A stretch of DNA of 64,000 bases, taken from assembly GCF_017833295.1 (NCBI RefSeq), contig NZ_JAFIBW010000001.1, forward strand, positions 4,615,501 to 4,679,500, in the 5' to 3' direction. The translations under genes were made by a program, and so were the position numbers. Below, piece by piece: positions 1 to 8,083 of this stretch. Each line of letters opens with the position of its first letter. Position 1 is the first letter of the stretch. The notes beneath the pieces are model-generated. The model was not told where the DNA came from and made no database searches. It saw nothing but the letters and a program-made list of their open reading frames with translations. This DNA is from Methylobacterium sp. PvR107. Its GTDB lineage: Bacteria; Pseudomonadota; Alphaproteobacteria; Rhizobiales; Beijerinckiaceae.

Positions 1-1
1 T

Positions 2-955
2 CTCTGCACCGGCGCGACGGTGCTGGCCTTCGATCGCGGCCTGATCCTGGCCGGCTTGCAGGCCCGGATCCGGCGTTTCCCGGCTTGGCTCTACGTGCCG
101 GCCGCCGAACTCGCCTACGTACTGATGATCATGGCGGGCAACGCGATCGGCGGGCTGGTGGTCTGGTCTTTCGCCCTCACGCCCGACGATCTAGCCACCG
201 CGACCCGCATGACGGCGCGTGTGCTCGCCTACGCGTTGGCCGTGTCCGGCCTCCTCGTGTTCGTGATCCGGATGCGCGACCTCATCGGCGGCGAGGTGTT
301 CGTGAACTTCATGATCGGCCGCTACCACAAGCCGGTGGCGGAGGAGCGGATCTTCCTGTTCCTCGACGTGGTCGGCTCGACGGCCTTCGCCGAGGCGCAT
401 GGCGATCTGAGAGCCCAGGAATATCTCGGCGCCGTCTTCGCGACCCTGGCCGAGCCGGTGCGGCGCAACGGCGGATCCGTCGATGATTATATCGGGGATC
501 TGGCCATGGTGACTTGGCCGATGGCCCGAGGGCTCAAGGATGCGCGTTGTGTGACGTGCCTGCTCGATGTGCTCGATCGGATCGAGGCGGATGCCGCGGC
601 CTGGAAAGCCCGGTTCGGGACAGTGCCCCAGCTGCGGGCGGCCCTGCACGGCGGCTCCGTGGTGACGGCCGAAGTCGGCGTCGATCGGCACAAGATCGCC
701 TATTTCGGAGATGCCGTGAACGTGACGTCCCGGATCGAAGCCCTGTGCCGCCCGCTGGGCGTCGGTATCCTGATCTCGCAGGATCTTCTCGGGCGGCTGC
801 CGCGCCTGCCGGCAGGCGTGCGGGCGCGCTCGCTCGGCGCCCATGCCCTGCGCGGGCGCGGCGCGCCGCTGGCCGTGGCCACGCTCGAGCGGGGCCTCGC
901 CGAGACCGCGCCGATCGAGGATCTGGCGGCCCGCCGTGCGGTGGCCGCCCGCTGA
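2..955 (+). CDS. Class III adenylate/guanylate cyclase, membrane-anchored (5' end outside window)
   Basis: Predicted to make cyclic nucleotide from ATP or GTP. The reading frame is open to the left edge, so the start is probably outside the window; GTG at 20 is the first visible start. Hydrophobic segments near residues 25-55 and 70-85 (numbered from the GTG) give a membrane anchor. The catalytic domain follows from about residue 110. It has the first metal-binding Asp in FLDVVGST, the second in DDYIGD, and the Asn and Arg of GDAVNVTSRIE expected for catalysis, so the enzyme looks active. The stop overlaps the next ATG by one base (TGATG), which suggests coupling. The family is clear; the nucleotide specificity and any sensory N-terminus are not visible. 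Confidence 0.85.
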   Translation, partial: LCTGATVLAFDRGLILAGLQARIRRFPAWLYVPAAELAYVLMIMAGNAIGGLVVWSFALTPDDLATATRMTARVLAYALAVSGLLVFVIRMRDLIGGEVFVNFMIGRYHKPVAEERIFLFLDVVGSTAFAEAHGDLRAQEYLGAVFATLAEPVRRNGGSVDDYIGDLAMVTWPMARGLKDARCVTCLLDVLDRIEADAAAWKARFGTVPQLRAALHGGSVVTAEVGVDRHKIAYFGDAVNVTSRIEALCRPLGVGILISQDLLGRLPRLPAGVRARSLGAHALRGRGAPLAVATLERGLAETAPIEDLAARRAVAAR

Positions 956-1158
956 TGACGCAAGCCGGCGCGAGGCGTTCGACCGTCCTGGTTACCGTGA
1001 AGATGGCGCTGCGCTTCGGGCTGCCGCTGATCGGGTTGATTGTGTTCGGTCGCGCCATCCTGCTCTCGGTCGGCGGCGATATCGAGCACGGGCTGTTCGC
1101 CCTCGGTGTCCTGCTGATCCTGGCGGGCTTCATCTCCAAGCTCGTGCCGCGCTCATGA
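955..1158 (+). CDS. Small membrane protein, hypothetical (67 aa)
   Basis: A 67-residue protein of unknown function. After a short basic N-terminus it has two hydrophobic segments, about residues 20-37 and 45-62, and ends in a basic KLVPRS tail, so it is probably a two-pass inner-membrane protein. Its ATG overlaps the cyclase stop by one base and its own stop overlaps the next gene start as ATGA. All three genes are therefore likely on one transcript and translationally coupled. I recognise no family. The overlaps and the consistent codon bias support it as a real gene. Confidence 0.65.
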   Translation: MTQAGARRSTVLVTVKMALRFGLPLIGLIVFGRAILLSVGGDIEHGLFALGVLLILAGFISKLVPRS

Positions 1159-1637
1159 CCTCGACGCGCGCGTCCCCGCCGATCTACCTCGATGGCGACG
1201 CCTGCCCGGTGAAGGACGAGACGTACCGGGTGGCCGCGCGCTACGGCCTGACGGTCCACGTCGTCGCCAACAGCGTGCTGAACCTGCCGCGCGAGCCCTG
1301 GATCGTGCGCGTCGTCGTCGGCTCCGAACTCGACGCCGCCGATGATTGGATCGCCGCCCGGGCCAGTCCCGGCAGCATCGTGCTGACGGCCGACGTGCCG
1401 CTCGCCGCACGCTGCGTGAAGGCCGGCGCGACGGTCCTCGCCTTCACCGGCAAGCCGTTCAGCGAGGCGTCGATCGGCATGGCGCTCGCAACGCGTGACC
1501 TCATGCAATCGCTGCGTGAGGCGGGCGCCGTCACCGGCGGACCGAAACCGTTTTCACGCGCCGATCGATCGGCGTTGCTGTCGGCGCTCGATCACGCGGT
1601 CAACCGAATCCTTCGGCAGCGTCCGACCGCCGGCTGA
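1155..1637 (+). CDS. YaiI/YqxD family (UPF0178) protein
   Basis: A 160-residue member of the UPF0178 (YaiI/YqxD) family, whose fold resembles PIN/NYN nucleases. The biochemical role is not established. The N-terminal YLDGDACPVKDE carries the conserved acidic cluster of the family. LTADVPLAARC and the later RADRSALLSALD are also family-typical, and the length is normal. ATG at 1155 overlaps the previous stop as ATGA. It is the last gene of the three-gene run; the next gene converges from the other strand 14 bases downstream. Confidence 0.85.
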   Translation: MTSTRASPPIYLDGDACPVKDETYRVAARYGLTVHVVANSVLNLPREPWIVRVVVGSELDAADDWIAARASPGSIVLTADVPLAARCVKAGATVLAFTGKPFSEASIGMALATRDLMQSLREAGAVTGGPKPFSRADRSALLSALDHAVNRILRQRPTAG

Positions 1638-1651
1638 CGGCGCCGGCAATC

Positions 1652-1918
1652 CTAGGCGCCGGCGACGAGCGCCTTCAGCGCCTCGTTGATGCGGTCCTGC
1701 CAGCCCGGCCCATCCTTCTGGAAATGCGCGAGGACGGTGCTGTCGAGGCGAAGGCTGACAACCTCCCGCGCACCGGGAATTGCGGCGGGCGCTACGGCCG
1801 GCCGCAAGACCGGCTGCGGCGGTGTTTCGGACGGCTTCGGGGTAGTGGCGGCCCGAAAAGCGGCTTCGGCCGCCGCGCGGGGATCGGTGAAGCGGCGGCG
1901 GTTGCGATCGTCGGCCAT
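1652..1918 (-). CDS. BrnA-like antitoxin-family protein without a visible BrnT
   Basis: An 88-residue protein whose C-terminal half (LRLDSTVLAHFQKDGPGWQDRINEAL split over residues about 55-82) resembles the BrnA_antitoxin domain. BrnA usually represses its own operon and neutralises the BrnT RNase toxin. No BrnT-like protein is adjacent: the gene 6 bases upstream encodes an unrelated Ala/Lys-rich coiled-coil protein. The N-terminal half is basic and then Pro/Ala-rich, so probably disordered. It may be a stand-alone DNA-binding protein rather than half of a toxin-antitoxin pair. Family assignment is moderate. Confidence 0.65.
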   Translation of the reverse strand: MADDRNRRRFTDPRAAAEAAFRAATTPKPSETPPQPVLRPAVAPAAIPGAREVVSLRLDSTVLAHFQKDGPGWQDRINEALKALVAGA

Positions 1919-1924
1919 CGGCCT

Positions 1925-2254
1925 CTAATCCTTCGCAGCAGTCTTCTTCGGCGCCGCCTTTTTGGCTCCGCCTTTGCCGGCACTCTTGGCGGCTGCCTTG
2001 GCTTTCATCTCGGCGGCTTTGGTCTGCGCGTCCGCAGCCTCCTTCGCGAGCCGAAGGGAGCGCAGACGGAGCGTTCGCTCGTCCACGGCCTTGATTGCCG
2101 CGTGGTGCTCCGCCATGGCCTGGGCGCCTTCGCGGGCCATGCGCTCGGCGCGCTCCGCCCGCTCGATGCGGTTTTCCGCACGCGTCTTCGCTTCGGCTTC
2201 CGCGTCGCGAATGGCATTCGCTTCGTCGAGTTCGAACTCGGTCTCGTCGCTCAT
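1925..2254 (-). CDS. Hypothetical coiled-coil protein with histone-H1-like Lys/Ala tail
   Basis: A 109-residue protein I do not recognise. The N-terminus is acidic (MSDETEFELDEANAI), the middle (about residues 18-85) is charged, Ala-rich and almost certainly a long helix or coiled coil, and the last 25 residues are Lys/Ala/Pro-rich (KGGAKKAAPKKTAAKD), like the tails of H1-like nucleoid proteins. ATG at 2254 is chosen because AAAGGGACAGG lies just upstream; the frame stays open further 5' without a comparable ribosome site. It is followed after 6 bases by the BrnA-like gene, so the two probably form an operon. Confidence 0.6.
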   Translation of the reverse strand: MSDETEFELDEANAIRDAEAEAKTRAENRIERAERAERMAREGAQAMAEHHAAIKAVDERTLRLRSLRLAKEAADAQTKAAEMKAKAAAKSAGKGGAKKAAPKKTAAKD

Positions 2255-2550
2255 CCTGTCCCTTTCGCCCCGGCTCAGCGATTCCGGCCACGCGCTCGAT
2301 GCGCGGGACGGTGACTGGGCGGGCCCGGCCTGTTCGATGGGGGAGGGGCAAGGCCGGGTCAATCGCTTTCGCGCAGCGTCATTGGACGCGCACAGAGGCG
2401 ATTTCGACAAGGCCTTAGCACGCTCCTCGGTCGGATGGCGAATCCGCGACGCGCGTTCGGTACGTCAGCGCACAATATTGGCCGCGCTGGCGGAAGTCCT
2501 GTTCAATCCAACGGGCCGGTTCGGTCTCTGGCAGCTTCGTGTGGAAGAGT
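2255..2550. other. Intergenic stretch, nothing definite
   Basis: About 300 bases between the tail-to-head minus-strand genes. It should hold the promoter for the two small genes on its left and the 3' end of the tonB transcript on its right. I see no RNA gene, repeat or convincing terminator. A short plus-strand frame from about 2338 lacks support. Confidence 0.4.
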
Positions 2551-3549
2551 TTAGCGCACGCGGAAGTTGAGAGGGATGGACACCGACAGGCTCGACTGGG
2601 TCACCCCGGCCGGCGCCGGCGGCAGAGAACCGCGAACCGCCGAGAGGGCGGCGCTATCGATCTGACCGACCCCGCTGGAACGGGCCAGACCGGCCCCCGT
2701 GACTTGACCCGAACGCATGACCGTGAACCGGACCACCGCGGTTCCTCCGCTCGTGCCGTTGGCAGCACCCGCATTCATGCGTCCGTGGATCGCCGAACTG
2801 ATCGCGCCCGTCCACTGGCGCAGCGCACTGGGATCGTTGCCGGCAGCCGCACGGCCGGCCGCGTTCTGACGCGATGCCGAGGCCGAATTGCGGGATTCGG
2901 CACCCTGCTGCGCCTTGGCTTGGCGCGCTTTCGCCTCACGCGCGGCTTTCGCCTTCGCCTCACGGATCTCCTCGAGCCGTTCCTGCCGCGCCTCCTCACG
3001 CTTCTGCTCGCGGATCTTCTCCTCGCGGATCTTCCGCAGCTTCGCCTCGCGCTCGGCTTTGAGCTTGGCGGGATCGGGCGCCGGCTTCGGTGGCTCCTCG
3101 GTCTTGGCCAACTCCGTCGGCGGCGCAGCCAGCGGCTCGGCGGCCTCGGAAGTCGAGGTGATGACCTGGTTCTGGGTTTCCACCGGCTCGGAGGCCGGCG
3201 GCGGTTCGACGGCCGGGGTCTCCTCGGGCTTCACTTCCGCCATCTCGGCGGGCGGCGGTGGCTGAACCGCCTCGTCGGGCGGCAGCTCGACGGGCTTCGT
3301 CTCCGGCGGTGCGGCCTGGCTCATCTGCTGCTCGGCCGGGGCCTCGGTGGCTGCGTCGGTCATGACCGGCGCCAGGTCGACGGTAATCTGCTGCTCACCG
3401 GGAGGGGCAGGCGGCGAGAGCCGCAGGAACATCACCCCAGCCAGCACGAGGGCATGCAGGATCAGGGCGACGAGGAAGGCGGCGATCAGCCCGGACGGGC
3501 GGCGCTCGCCGAGACCGGCCGGCAGATCCGTCAACGTAAAGGTGCTCAT
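2551..3549 (-). CDS. tonB: TonB family energy-transducing protein
   Basis: Couples the inner-membrane proton-motive force, delivered by ExbB-ExbD, to outer-membrane TonB-dependent receptors. The 332-residue protein has a cytoplasmic N-terminus, one transmembrane helix (about residues 22-43, with the His expected in the TonB anchor, ILHALVLAG), and a Pro/Glu-rich periplasmic spacer (about 45-150). A highly charged Ala/Arg/Glu/Lys coiled-coil region follows (about 155-215), then a C-terminal TonB domain (about 245-332). It lies 4 bases after exbD and is the last gene of the exbB-exbD-tonB set. Which receptor it serves is not visible; siderophore, heme, B12 or lanthanide uptake are all plausible. 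Confidence 0.88.
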   Translation of the reverse strand: MSTFTLTDLPAGLGERRPSGLIAAFLVALILHALVLAGVMFLRLSPPAPPGEQQITVDLAPVMTDAATEAPAEQQMSQAAPPETKPVELPPDEAVQPPPPAEMAEVKPEETPAVEPPPASEPVETQNQVITSTSEAAEPLAAPPTELAKTEEPPKPAPDPAKLKAEREAKLRKIREEKIREQKREEARQERLEEIREAKAKAAREAKARQAKAQQGAESRNSASASRQNAAGRAAAGNDPSALRQWTGAISSAIHGRMNAGAANGTSGGTAVVRFTVMRSGQVTGAGLARSSGVGQIDSAALSAVRGSLPPAPAGVTQSSLSVSIPLNFRVR

Positions 3550-3553
3550 CGGG

Positions 3554-4027
3554 TCAGCGGGCAGTCCCTGCGGGCGCGGCCGGGGCCGCGGGGGCCGCGC
3601 CGCCCGGCGATTGGGCGATCAGCGACACCTTGGTGAAGCCGGCTTGGCCGACGAGCCCCATCACTTCCATGACCTTGCCGTAGGGGACATCGCGGTCGCC
3701 GCGGACCAGGATGACCTGATCCTTGTCGGCGGCTGCCATCTCACGCAGGCGCGGCACGATGCTGTCCATCGTGAACACCTCCTTGGCGATCGACGGGTTG
3801 CCGTCCTTGTCGACGGTGACCTCCTGCGGCTTCTTCGATTGCGCCACCTTGGGCGCCGCCGTCTTCGGCAGCTGAACCGGCACGCCGGTGGTCATCAGCG
3901 GGGCGGCGACCATGAAGATGATCAGCAGGACGAGCATCACGTCGACCATCGGGGTCACGTTGATGTCGGACATCGGCGCGTCGTCGAGATCGTCGTCGTC
4001 GCTCGCGCGAATGGATCCCATCGCCAT
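3554..4027 (-). CDS. exbD: Biopolymer transport protein ExbD
   Basis: Proton-channel partner of ExbB in the TonB motor. It has 157 residues with a short cytoplasmic N-terminus, one transmembrane helix and a periplasmic ExbD/TolR domain. The motif INVTPMVDVMLVLLIIFMV at about residues 22-40 contains the essential membrane Asp. The C-terminal half carries VILVRGDRDVPYGKVMEVM, typical of the family, and the tail is Ala/Pro-rich. It lies between exbB (55 bases upstream) and tonB (4 bases downstream). A TolR assignment is less likely because a TonB gene follows and no tolA/tolB/pal is present. Confidence 0.92.
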   Translation of the reverse strand: MAMGSIRASDDDDLDDAPMSDINVTPMVDVMLVLLIIFMVAAPLMTTGVPVQLPKTAAPKVAQSKKPQEVTVDKDGNPSIAKEVFTMDSIVPRLREMAAADKDQVILVRGDRDVPYGKVMEVMGLVGQAGFTKVSLIAQSPGGAAPAAPAAPAGTAR

Positions 4028-4082
4028 CGGGCGTCTCCGGTTCGGTTACGGTCGGCTCCTGTGGGGCAGGCGCACGAAGGGG

Positions 4083-4772
4083 TTACTCGGCGGCGGCGCG
4101 GTGGGCACCGGCGCGGTCGCGCGCGAGGCGGTTCCCGAGCACGGAGATGTAGGATCCGAACGTGCTCTGGACGCCGCCGATATCAGCCGACAACTTGTTG
4201 TAGGCCATCACGGCAGGGATCGCGACGACGAGGCCGATCGCGGTCGCGAACAGCGCTTCCGCGATACCCGGCGCGACGACGGCGAGCGAAGTGTCCTGGC
4301 TGCGGGCGATCGACGAGAACGAGTTCATGATGCCCCAGACGGTGCCGAACAGGCCCACGAAGGGCGCCGTCGAGCCTGAGGTGGCCAACAGGGACAACCC
4401 GGTCCGAAGTCTCTTCATCTCAAGGGTGAGCGCCCCCTTCATGGCCCGCTCGATCCGCTCGCGCCGCTCCGCGCGCGTCTCCGACGAATCCTGGTCGCGC
4501 CACGCATCGATCGCGGCCTTAACGACGTGGCCCGCGATGCCCCTGTGGTCACCGTCGAGGCTTCCACCCGAGCGCACCAGCGTCGCGAAGGCTTTCGCCT
4601 GACGCCGTGCCGCGGACAGCCGGATCACCTTCTCGAAAACGACCGTCCAGCACGCGATCGAAGCGATCACCAGAAGGATCATCACACCCTTCACGATCGG
4701 GTCGGCCTGAAGGAACAGGCCGAGGAACGAGAAGTCGTGGGCCGCCTCGATCGGGGCTTGTGTCGGGTCCAT
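4083..4772 (-). CDS. exbB: TonB-system energizer ExbB (MotA/TolQ/ExbB proton channel)
   Basis: Forms the proton-conducting pentamer that drives TonB. It has three membrane segments, about residues 18-40, 125-150 and 165-195, and the ExbB signature around GLFGTVWGIMNSF and EALFATAIGLVVAIPAV. The start at 4772 (MDPTQAPIE) is preferred because AGGAG sits 7 bases upstream; starts further 5' have no such site. The 229-residue length is normal. It is the first gene of exbB-exbD-tonB, with a conserved secreted protein gene immediately upstream on the same strand. Confidence 0.92.
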   Translation of the reverse strand: MDPTQAPIEAAHDFSFLGLFLQADPIVKGVMILLVIASIACWTVVFEKVIRLSAARRQAKAFATLVRSGGSLDGDHRGIAGHVVKAAIDAWRDQDSSETRAERRERIERAMKGALTLEMKRLRTGLSLLATSGSTAPFVGLFGTVWGIMNSFSSIARSQDTSLAVVAPGIAEALFATAIGLVVAIPAVMAYNKLSADIGGVQSTFGSYISVLGNRLARDRAGAHRAAAE

Positions 4773-4904
4773 CGCGGGCTCCTGGCGTTCTGATCTCAAG
4801 CGGTCTCGTGCCGCATCCATCGCGTTGTGCGGCGAAAGCCGCTCGCCGCCCGGCGGCATGCGCTGCAGGGCGGTTTGGTCTCGTCGGCCCTCAAGCCACC
4901 CGCA

Positions 4905-5372
4905 TCAGCGGTCGAAGGGGAGGCTGGCCTTGGTCTCCGTCTCGGTCCGTTCGAGGCAAGCCTCGCGGGCGGAATCCCCGCCGTCGCAAGCCAGGACGTC
5001 ATTGAGGAGGATCCGGCCGACCTTGTTGCAGGCGATCCCGGGGAAATCGAAGATCTTGACGGTGGTCTTGCGGGGCGGAAACGGGCCGAGCTCCACGGCC
5101 ACCCGCTTCTGCGCGACGCCGTCGGTGTCGAAGGCGAAGAGGTCGACCTTGTAGGATTTCAGGCCGGTCCCTTTGGCGTTGTCGATCACCATGGTGATCC
5201 GGCAGGCCTCACCGGCCGTCTCGACCTTGTTGAGCTGAAGCTTGATTGGTGCCGCCTTCTCGGACGCATCCTGAGCGAGCGCCGAAACGACGAGAAGCGC
5301 CGAGAGCGCGAAGCAGGCGGCCGTGTCGAGGGCGATGCGCCCGATACGCCGGCGATACAGGGGTATGCTCAA
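4905..5372 (-). CDS. Conserved secreted protein upstream of exbB, function unknown
   Basis: A small exported protein of about 155 residues. A basic segment (YRRRIGR) precedes a hydrophobic stretch (CFALSALLVVSALAQD), which reads as a signal peptide cleaved near ALAQ. The mature part contains CRITMVIDNAKGTGLKSYKVDLFAFD, an Ig-like beta pattern, and Cys residues in EACR, IACN, LACD and EACL that could form two disulfides. From memory, similar proteins lie beside exbB in other alphaproteobacteria; this suggests a cell-envelope role but does not prove one. The start is uncertain: TTG at 5372 or GTG at 5423. Confidence 0.65.
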   Translation of the reverse strand: MSIPLYRRRIGRIALDTAACFALSALLVVSALAQDASEKAAPIKLQLNKVETAGEACRITMVIDNAKGTGLKSYKVDLFAFDTDGVAQKRVAVELGPFPPRKTTVKIFDFPGIACNKVGRILLNDVLACDGGDSAREACLERTETETKASLPFDR

Positions 5373-5456
5373 GGCAAGCACCGAACGGATATCCTCTTTC
5401 TCTTCAGCCAAGCCAAGCGGCACGCCGTCCGGCCCGTTTCCTTCACCAGAAGCAGC

Positions 5457-5948
5457 TCAATGCAGGACCGCGCCGCCGGGACGGACCGCCGGCGCGAGGC
5501 GCTGGGCCGCTGCATCGAATGGTCCGACCGACGCGCGGACCGCAGCGACGAGGCGAGGCGCTGCCTCACGCCCGGTAATCGCAGCCGCTGCCTCCTCGAG
5601 ATCCGCCCAAAGCCGTCGCCGTCCTCGGTCGATCAGCTTCACCAACGCGCATTCATGCCCGGTCACGCGGCAGCAGCTCGCCGGCATGAACGACCAATCG
5701 CCATCGCGCTCAGCCCGCAGCGCCCGGATGATCGCCACCACGCAGGCGACGAAGCGGCAGCCTTCCGCAGGGCCGAGCAGCTGCTCGGCGCCGTCGAAGG
5801 CGGCGTTCCAGCAGGCCACGTCGCTGGTCATGTAGCCGGCGGCCACGAAGCGGGCCACCGACAACGCCAGGATGTCGGCCTCGTCACCGCACACGTCCGT
5901 GACGCGCCGCATCGCCGCCTGATCCGCCGGGGTCGAGGGCGCGCTCAT
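5457..5948 (-). CDS. Hypothetical protein (163 aa)
   Basis: A mostly helical, Ala/Arg-rich cytoplasmic protein without signal peptide or membrane segment. It contains six Cys residues, including the pair in PASCCRVTGHEC around residue 95, which could bind metal; no known family is evident. ATG at 5948 is the first good start. It precedes the secreted-protein gene and exbB on the same strand, with a gap of about 85 bases, so it could share their transcript. Coding bias matches its neighbours. No function can be assigned. Confidence 0.6.
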   Translation of the reverse strand: MSAPSTPADQAAMRRVTDVCGDEADILALSVARFVAAGYMTSDVACWNAAFDGAEQLLGPAEGCRFVACVVAIIRALRAERDGDWSFMPASCCRVTGHECALVKLIDRGRRRLWADLEEAAAAITGREAAPRLVAAVRASVGPFDAAAQRLAPAVRPGGAVLH

Positions 5949-6341
5949 GGGCTTCGATGCCTCGCATGGCAGGGAGTTGCGGGAGATCCGTAAGCGGCGG
6001 ACCTTTATCAGCCGCGGCAGTAGCCATGAGCGCTGCCGGGATCAAGGCCCGGCGAGAAAATCAGAGCAGTTCCAAACTGTTACCGGGAAGCGTGGCCGTT
6101 TCGGATATTGCCTAAGCTTCCCAATTAGATGTGCCAAAATATCCCATTTACTTCCATCCTGGACGTTTGACGCACAAAAGGCGGGCGTCCCTTGATGGCT
6201 CGGGGGGCCTTGGCCATATCTCTGCCTTGCCGAGGCGTTCTGCCCGGCGGAGCGCTGTCCCGTGCGGGCTCCCCATCGTCGAGGTGCTCAACGTTCCCCG
6301 GGGCGCGGCAAGTCCCGGAGTGCGGAGGCTTCGCTTTCTGG
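5949..6341. other. Intergenic region upstream of hsp20
   Basis: About 390 bases between divergent genes, with an unusually AT-richer core (about 6060-6170) suggesting promoters in both directions. The right half contains a heat-shock-type promoter candidate (6191-6220) and a leader of about 115 bases that can fold, described separately. No small gene is convincing. Confidence 0.5.
6191..6220 (+). promoter_or_regulatory. Candidate RpoH (sigma-32) promoter of hsp20
   Basis: CTTGATG at 6191-6197 and CCATATC at 6214-6220 are separated by 16 bases (18 between CTTGA and CCATAT). This resembles the alphaproteobacterial heat-shock promoter pattern (CTTGA, then a CYTATNT/CCATAT-type -10). It would start transcription near 6227 and leave a 5' leader of about 115 bases before hsp20. 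Inference from spacing and downstream gene only. Confidence 0.45.
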
Positions 6342-6782
6342 ATGACGGCCGCGATGACCCGATCCTCGCCCTTCGGGCACCCGTTCCTGCTTGGCTTCGA
6401 TGAGATCGAGCAGGCGCTCGACCGGGTCTCCAAGGCCGCCAACGATGGCTATCCGCCCTACAACATCGAGCGTCTGCCCCGAACGGAGAGCGAGCCCGAG
6501 CGTCTGCGCATCACGCTGGCGGTGGCCGGATTCACCCGGGACCAGCTCGACGTGATGCTGGAGGAGAGCCAGCTGGTGGTCCGCGGCCGGCAGGTGGACG
6601 AGCGCGAGCGCCACTTCCTCCATCGCGGCATTGCCGCCCGCCAGTTCCAACGGACCTTTCTCCTGGCCGACGGCATGGAGGTTCTGGGGGCAGACCTCGC
6701 CAACGGCCTGCTGTCCATCGATCTGGTGCGTCCGGAGCCCGACCGCATCGTGCGGAAGATCGATATCGGCGCCCGCGGCTGA
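6342..6782 (+). CDS. Small heat shock protein, Hsp20/alpha-crystallin family
   Basis: An ATP-independent holdase chaperone of 146 residues. The alpha-crystallin domain spans about residues 38-135, with LRITLAVAGFTRDQLDVMLEE and the later RQFQRTFLLADGMEV and NGLLSIDLVRP strands all recognisable. ATG at 6342 or 6354 can start the protein; GGAGG at 6324-6328 lies 13 bases before the first. The SD can pair with CUUUC just downstream of it, so temperature-controlled translation is possible. It is followed by a DUF1150 gene, a pairing common in alphaproteobacteria. Which Hsp20 class it belongs to (IbpA-like or other) is unresolved. Confidence 0.9.
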   Translation: MTAAMTRSSPFGHPFLLGFDEIEQALDRVSKAANDGYPPYNIERLPRTESEPERLRITLAVAGFTRDQLDVMLEESQLVVRGRQVDERERHFLHRGIAARQFQRTFLLADGMEVLGADLANGLLSIDLVRPEPDRIVRKIDIGARG

Positions 6783-6892
6783 GACAGATCGACCGTCCGA
6801 TTGATTGGACGTCGATCATCCCCACATCAGGCTCGATCCGCTGGTGCCGCTTGGACCGGCGGTGGACGCTCTGCCACCCCAGGAGGGCATTG

Positions 6893-7177
6893 ATGACCGA
6901 TCTGAACATGTCGCCCCTGACCCCCGCCGATCTCGATCCGGCCGATTTCCAGCCGGCGGATCTCGCTGCGCTGGGCGAGGGGCATATCGCCTACGTCCGG
7001 CCGATCCGGTCCGACGAGGTGCGCCGCTTCTTCCCGCAGGCTCCGGAACTGACGCCCGGCCTGGATCTGTTCGCCCTTCTCTCGGCGAGCGGCGCGCCGA
7101 TCATGCTGGCCGACTCCCGCGATGTCGTGCTGGCCAACGCGTTCGCGCACGACCTGCAGCCTGTCAGCCTCCACTGA
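6893..7177 (+). CDS. DUF1150 family protein
   Basis: A 94-residue DUF1150 protein, often encoded next to hsp20 genes in alphaproteobacteria; its function is unknown. GHIAYVRPIRSDEVRRFFP and the C-terminal GAPIMLADSRDVVLANAF are family-typical. The N-terminus is rich in Asp/Pro repeats (LTPADLDPADFQPADL). AGGAGG at 6881-6886, 6 bases before ATG 6893, fixes the start. The 110-base gap from hsp20 holds no obvious terminator, so cotranscription is likely and a role linked to the heat-shock response is a reasonable guess. Confidence 0.85.
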   Translation: MTDLNMSPLTPADLDPADFQPADLAALGEGHIAYVRPIRSDEVRRFFPQAPELTPGLDLFALLSASGAPIMLADSRDVVLANAFAHDLQPVSLH

Positions 7178-7208
7178 CCCGAACACAGGGCCCATCCAAG
7201 GGTCCGGA

Positions 7209-7976
7209 TCAGCCGATTTCGGCCACCGCCGCGATGAGCCGCGCTATGTCTTGCGGCCGCGACAGGCGGTGGTCGCCGTCGGCGATCAGGGTGGCGACGG
7301 TGCCTTCCGCCGGCAGCCGCCCAAGGATCTTGAGGGCGTGCTTATAGGGCACATCGGTGTCGCGCATGCCCTGGAGGATGTGGACCGGGCAGGCGGGATC
7401 GAACTGGCGGTCGAGCAGGCACTTCTCGCGCCCATCCTCGATGAGCTTCAGGGTGATCGGATCCGGCTCCGGCGCATAGTCGCTCGGCCGGCGGAGGACG
7501 CCGTCCCGCAGGAGCATCTTGCGGGCGTCCTCGCTCAGGCGATTCCAGATCAGGTCCTCGGTGAAGTCCAGGGCGGGCGCGATCAGGACCAGCCCGGCCG
7601 TCTTCGCGCCCTCCGCCGCGCGAGCACGTGCCGCGAGACAGGCGATCCAGCCGCCCATCGACGAGCCGACCAGGATCGGCGGCGCGTCGACCTGTGCGGC
7701 GAGCACAGCCTGCGCGTCTTCGAGCCACGACGAGATCGTGCAATCCGCGAAGGTGCCGCTGGACGCCCCGTGGGCGGCATAGTCGAATCGGACCAGCTTG
7801 CGCCCCGCCTGGTTGGCCCAATCATCGAGGGCTGTCGCCTTCGTGGCGCTCATGTCCGAACGAAATCCGCCCAGCCACACGACCGGCGGCCCCGCGCCGT
7901 CGCGCACGCGGACCGCGATGCGGCGCACGGCGCTGCCGGTACCGACCATGATGAATGCGGGGCTTGGATCGCTCAT
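7209..7976 (-). CDS. Alpha/beta hydrolase (ABHD10-like esterase/thioesterase)
   Basis: A serine hydrolase of 255 residues. The nucleophile elbow GSSMGGW (Ser near residue 100) is preceded by the oxyanion-side WLGGFRSDM and the RFDYAAHGAS segment. The catalytic Asp is probably in the RDTDVPY region, and the His in DGDHRLSRPQD, near the C-terminus. The pattern resembles the ABHD10/mycophenolic-acid-glucuronide esterase group, so acyl esters or S-acyl groups are likely substrates; the real substrate is unknown. ATG at 7976 follows GGAGAA. The gene converges with the DUF1150 gene and is divergent from the glycosyltransferase to its right. Confidence 0.82.
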   Translation of the reverse strand: MSDPSPAFIMVGTGSAVRRIAVRVRDGAGPPVVWLGGFRSDMSATKATALDDWANQAGRKLVRFDYAAHGASSGTFADCTISSWLEDAQAVLAAQVDAPPILVGSSMGGWIACLAARARAAEGAKTAGLVLIAPALDFTEDLIWNRLSEDARKMLLRDGVLRRPSDYAPEPDPITLKLIEDGREKCLLDRQFDPACPVHILQGMRDTDVPYKHALKILGRLPAEGTVATLIADGDHRLSRPQDIARLIAAVAEIG

Positions 7977-8083
7977 CGTATTCTCCGATAACTCCGTCTG
8001 GGATCGGACGAAGTCCTTCCCTGACCGAGTCGATTTCAATTTCCGTTTACCGGACCGTAAAGCGCGGCGTTGATGCTGGAGCA

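Noticed and set aside
1652..2254. Classical BrnT-BrnA toxin-antitoxin pair
   Set aside because: The gene upstream of the BrnA-like gene is a coiled-coil, Lys/Ala-tailed protein and not BrnT.
2338..2570. Small plus-strand ORF between the Ala/Lys-rich gene and tonB
   Set aside because: It overlaps the tonB 3' end, and the product has no recognisable feature.
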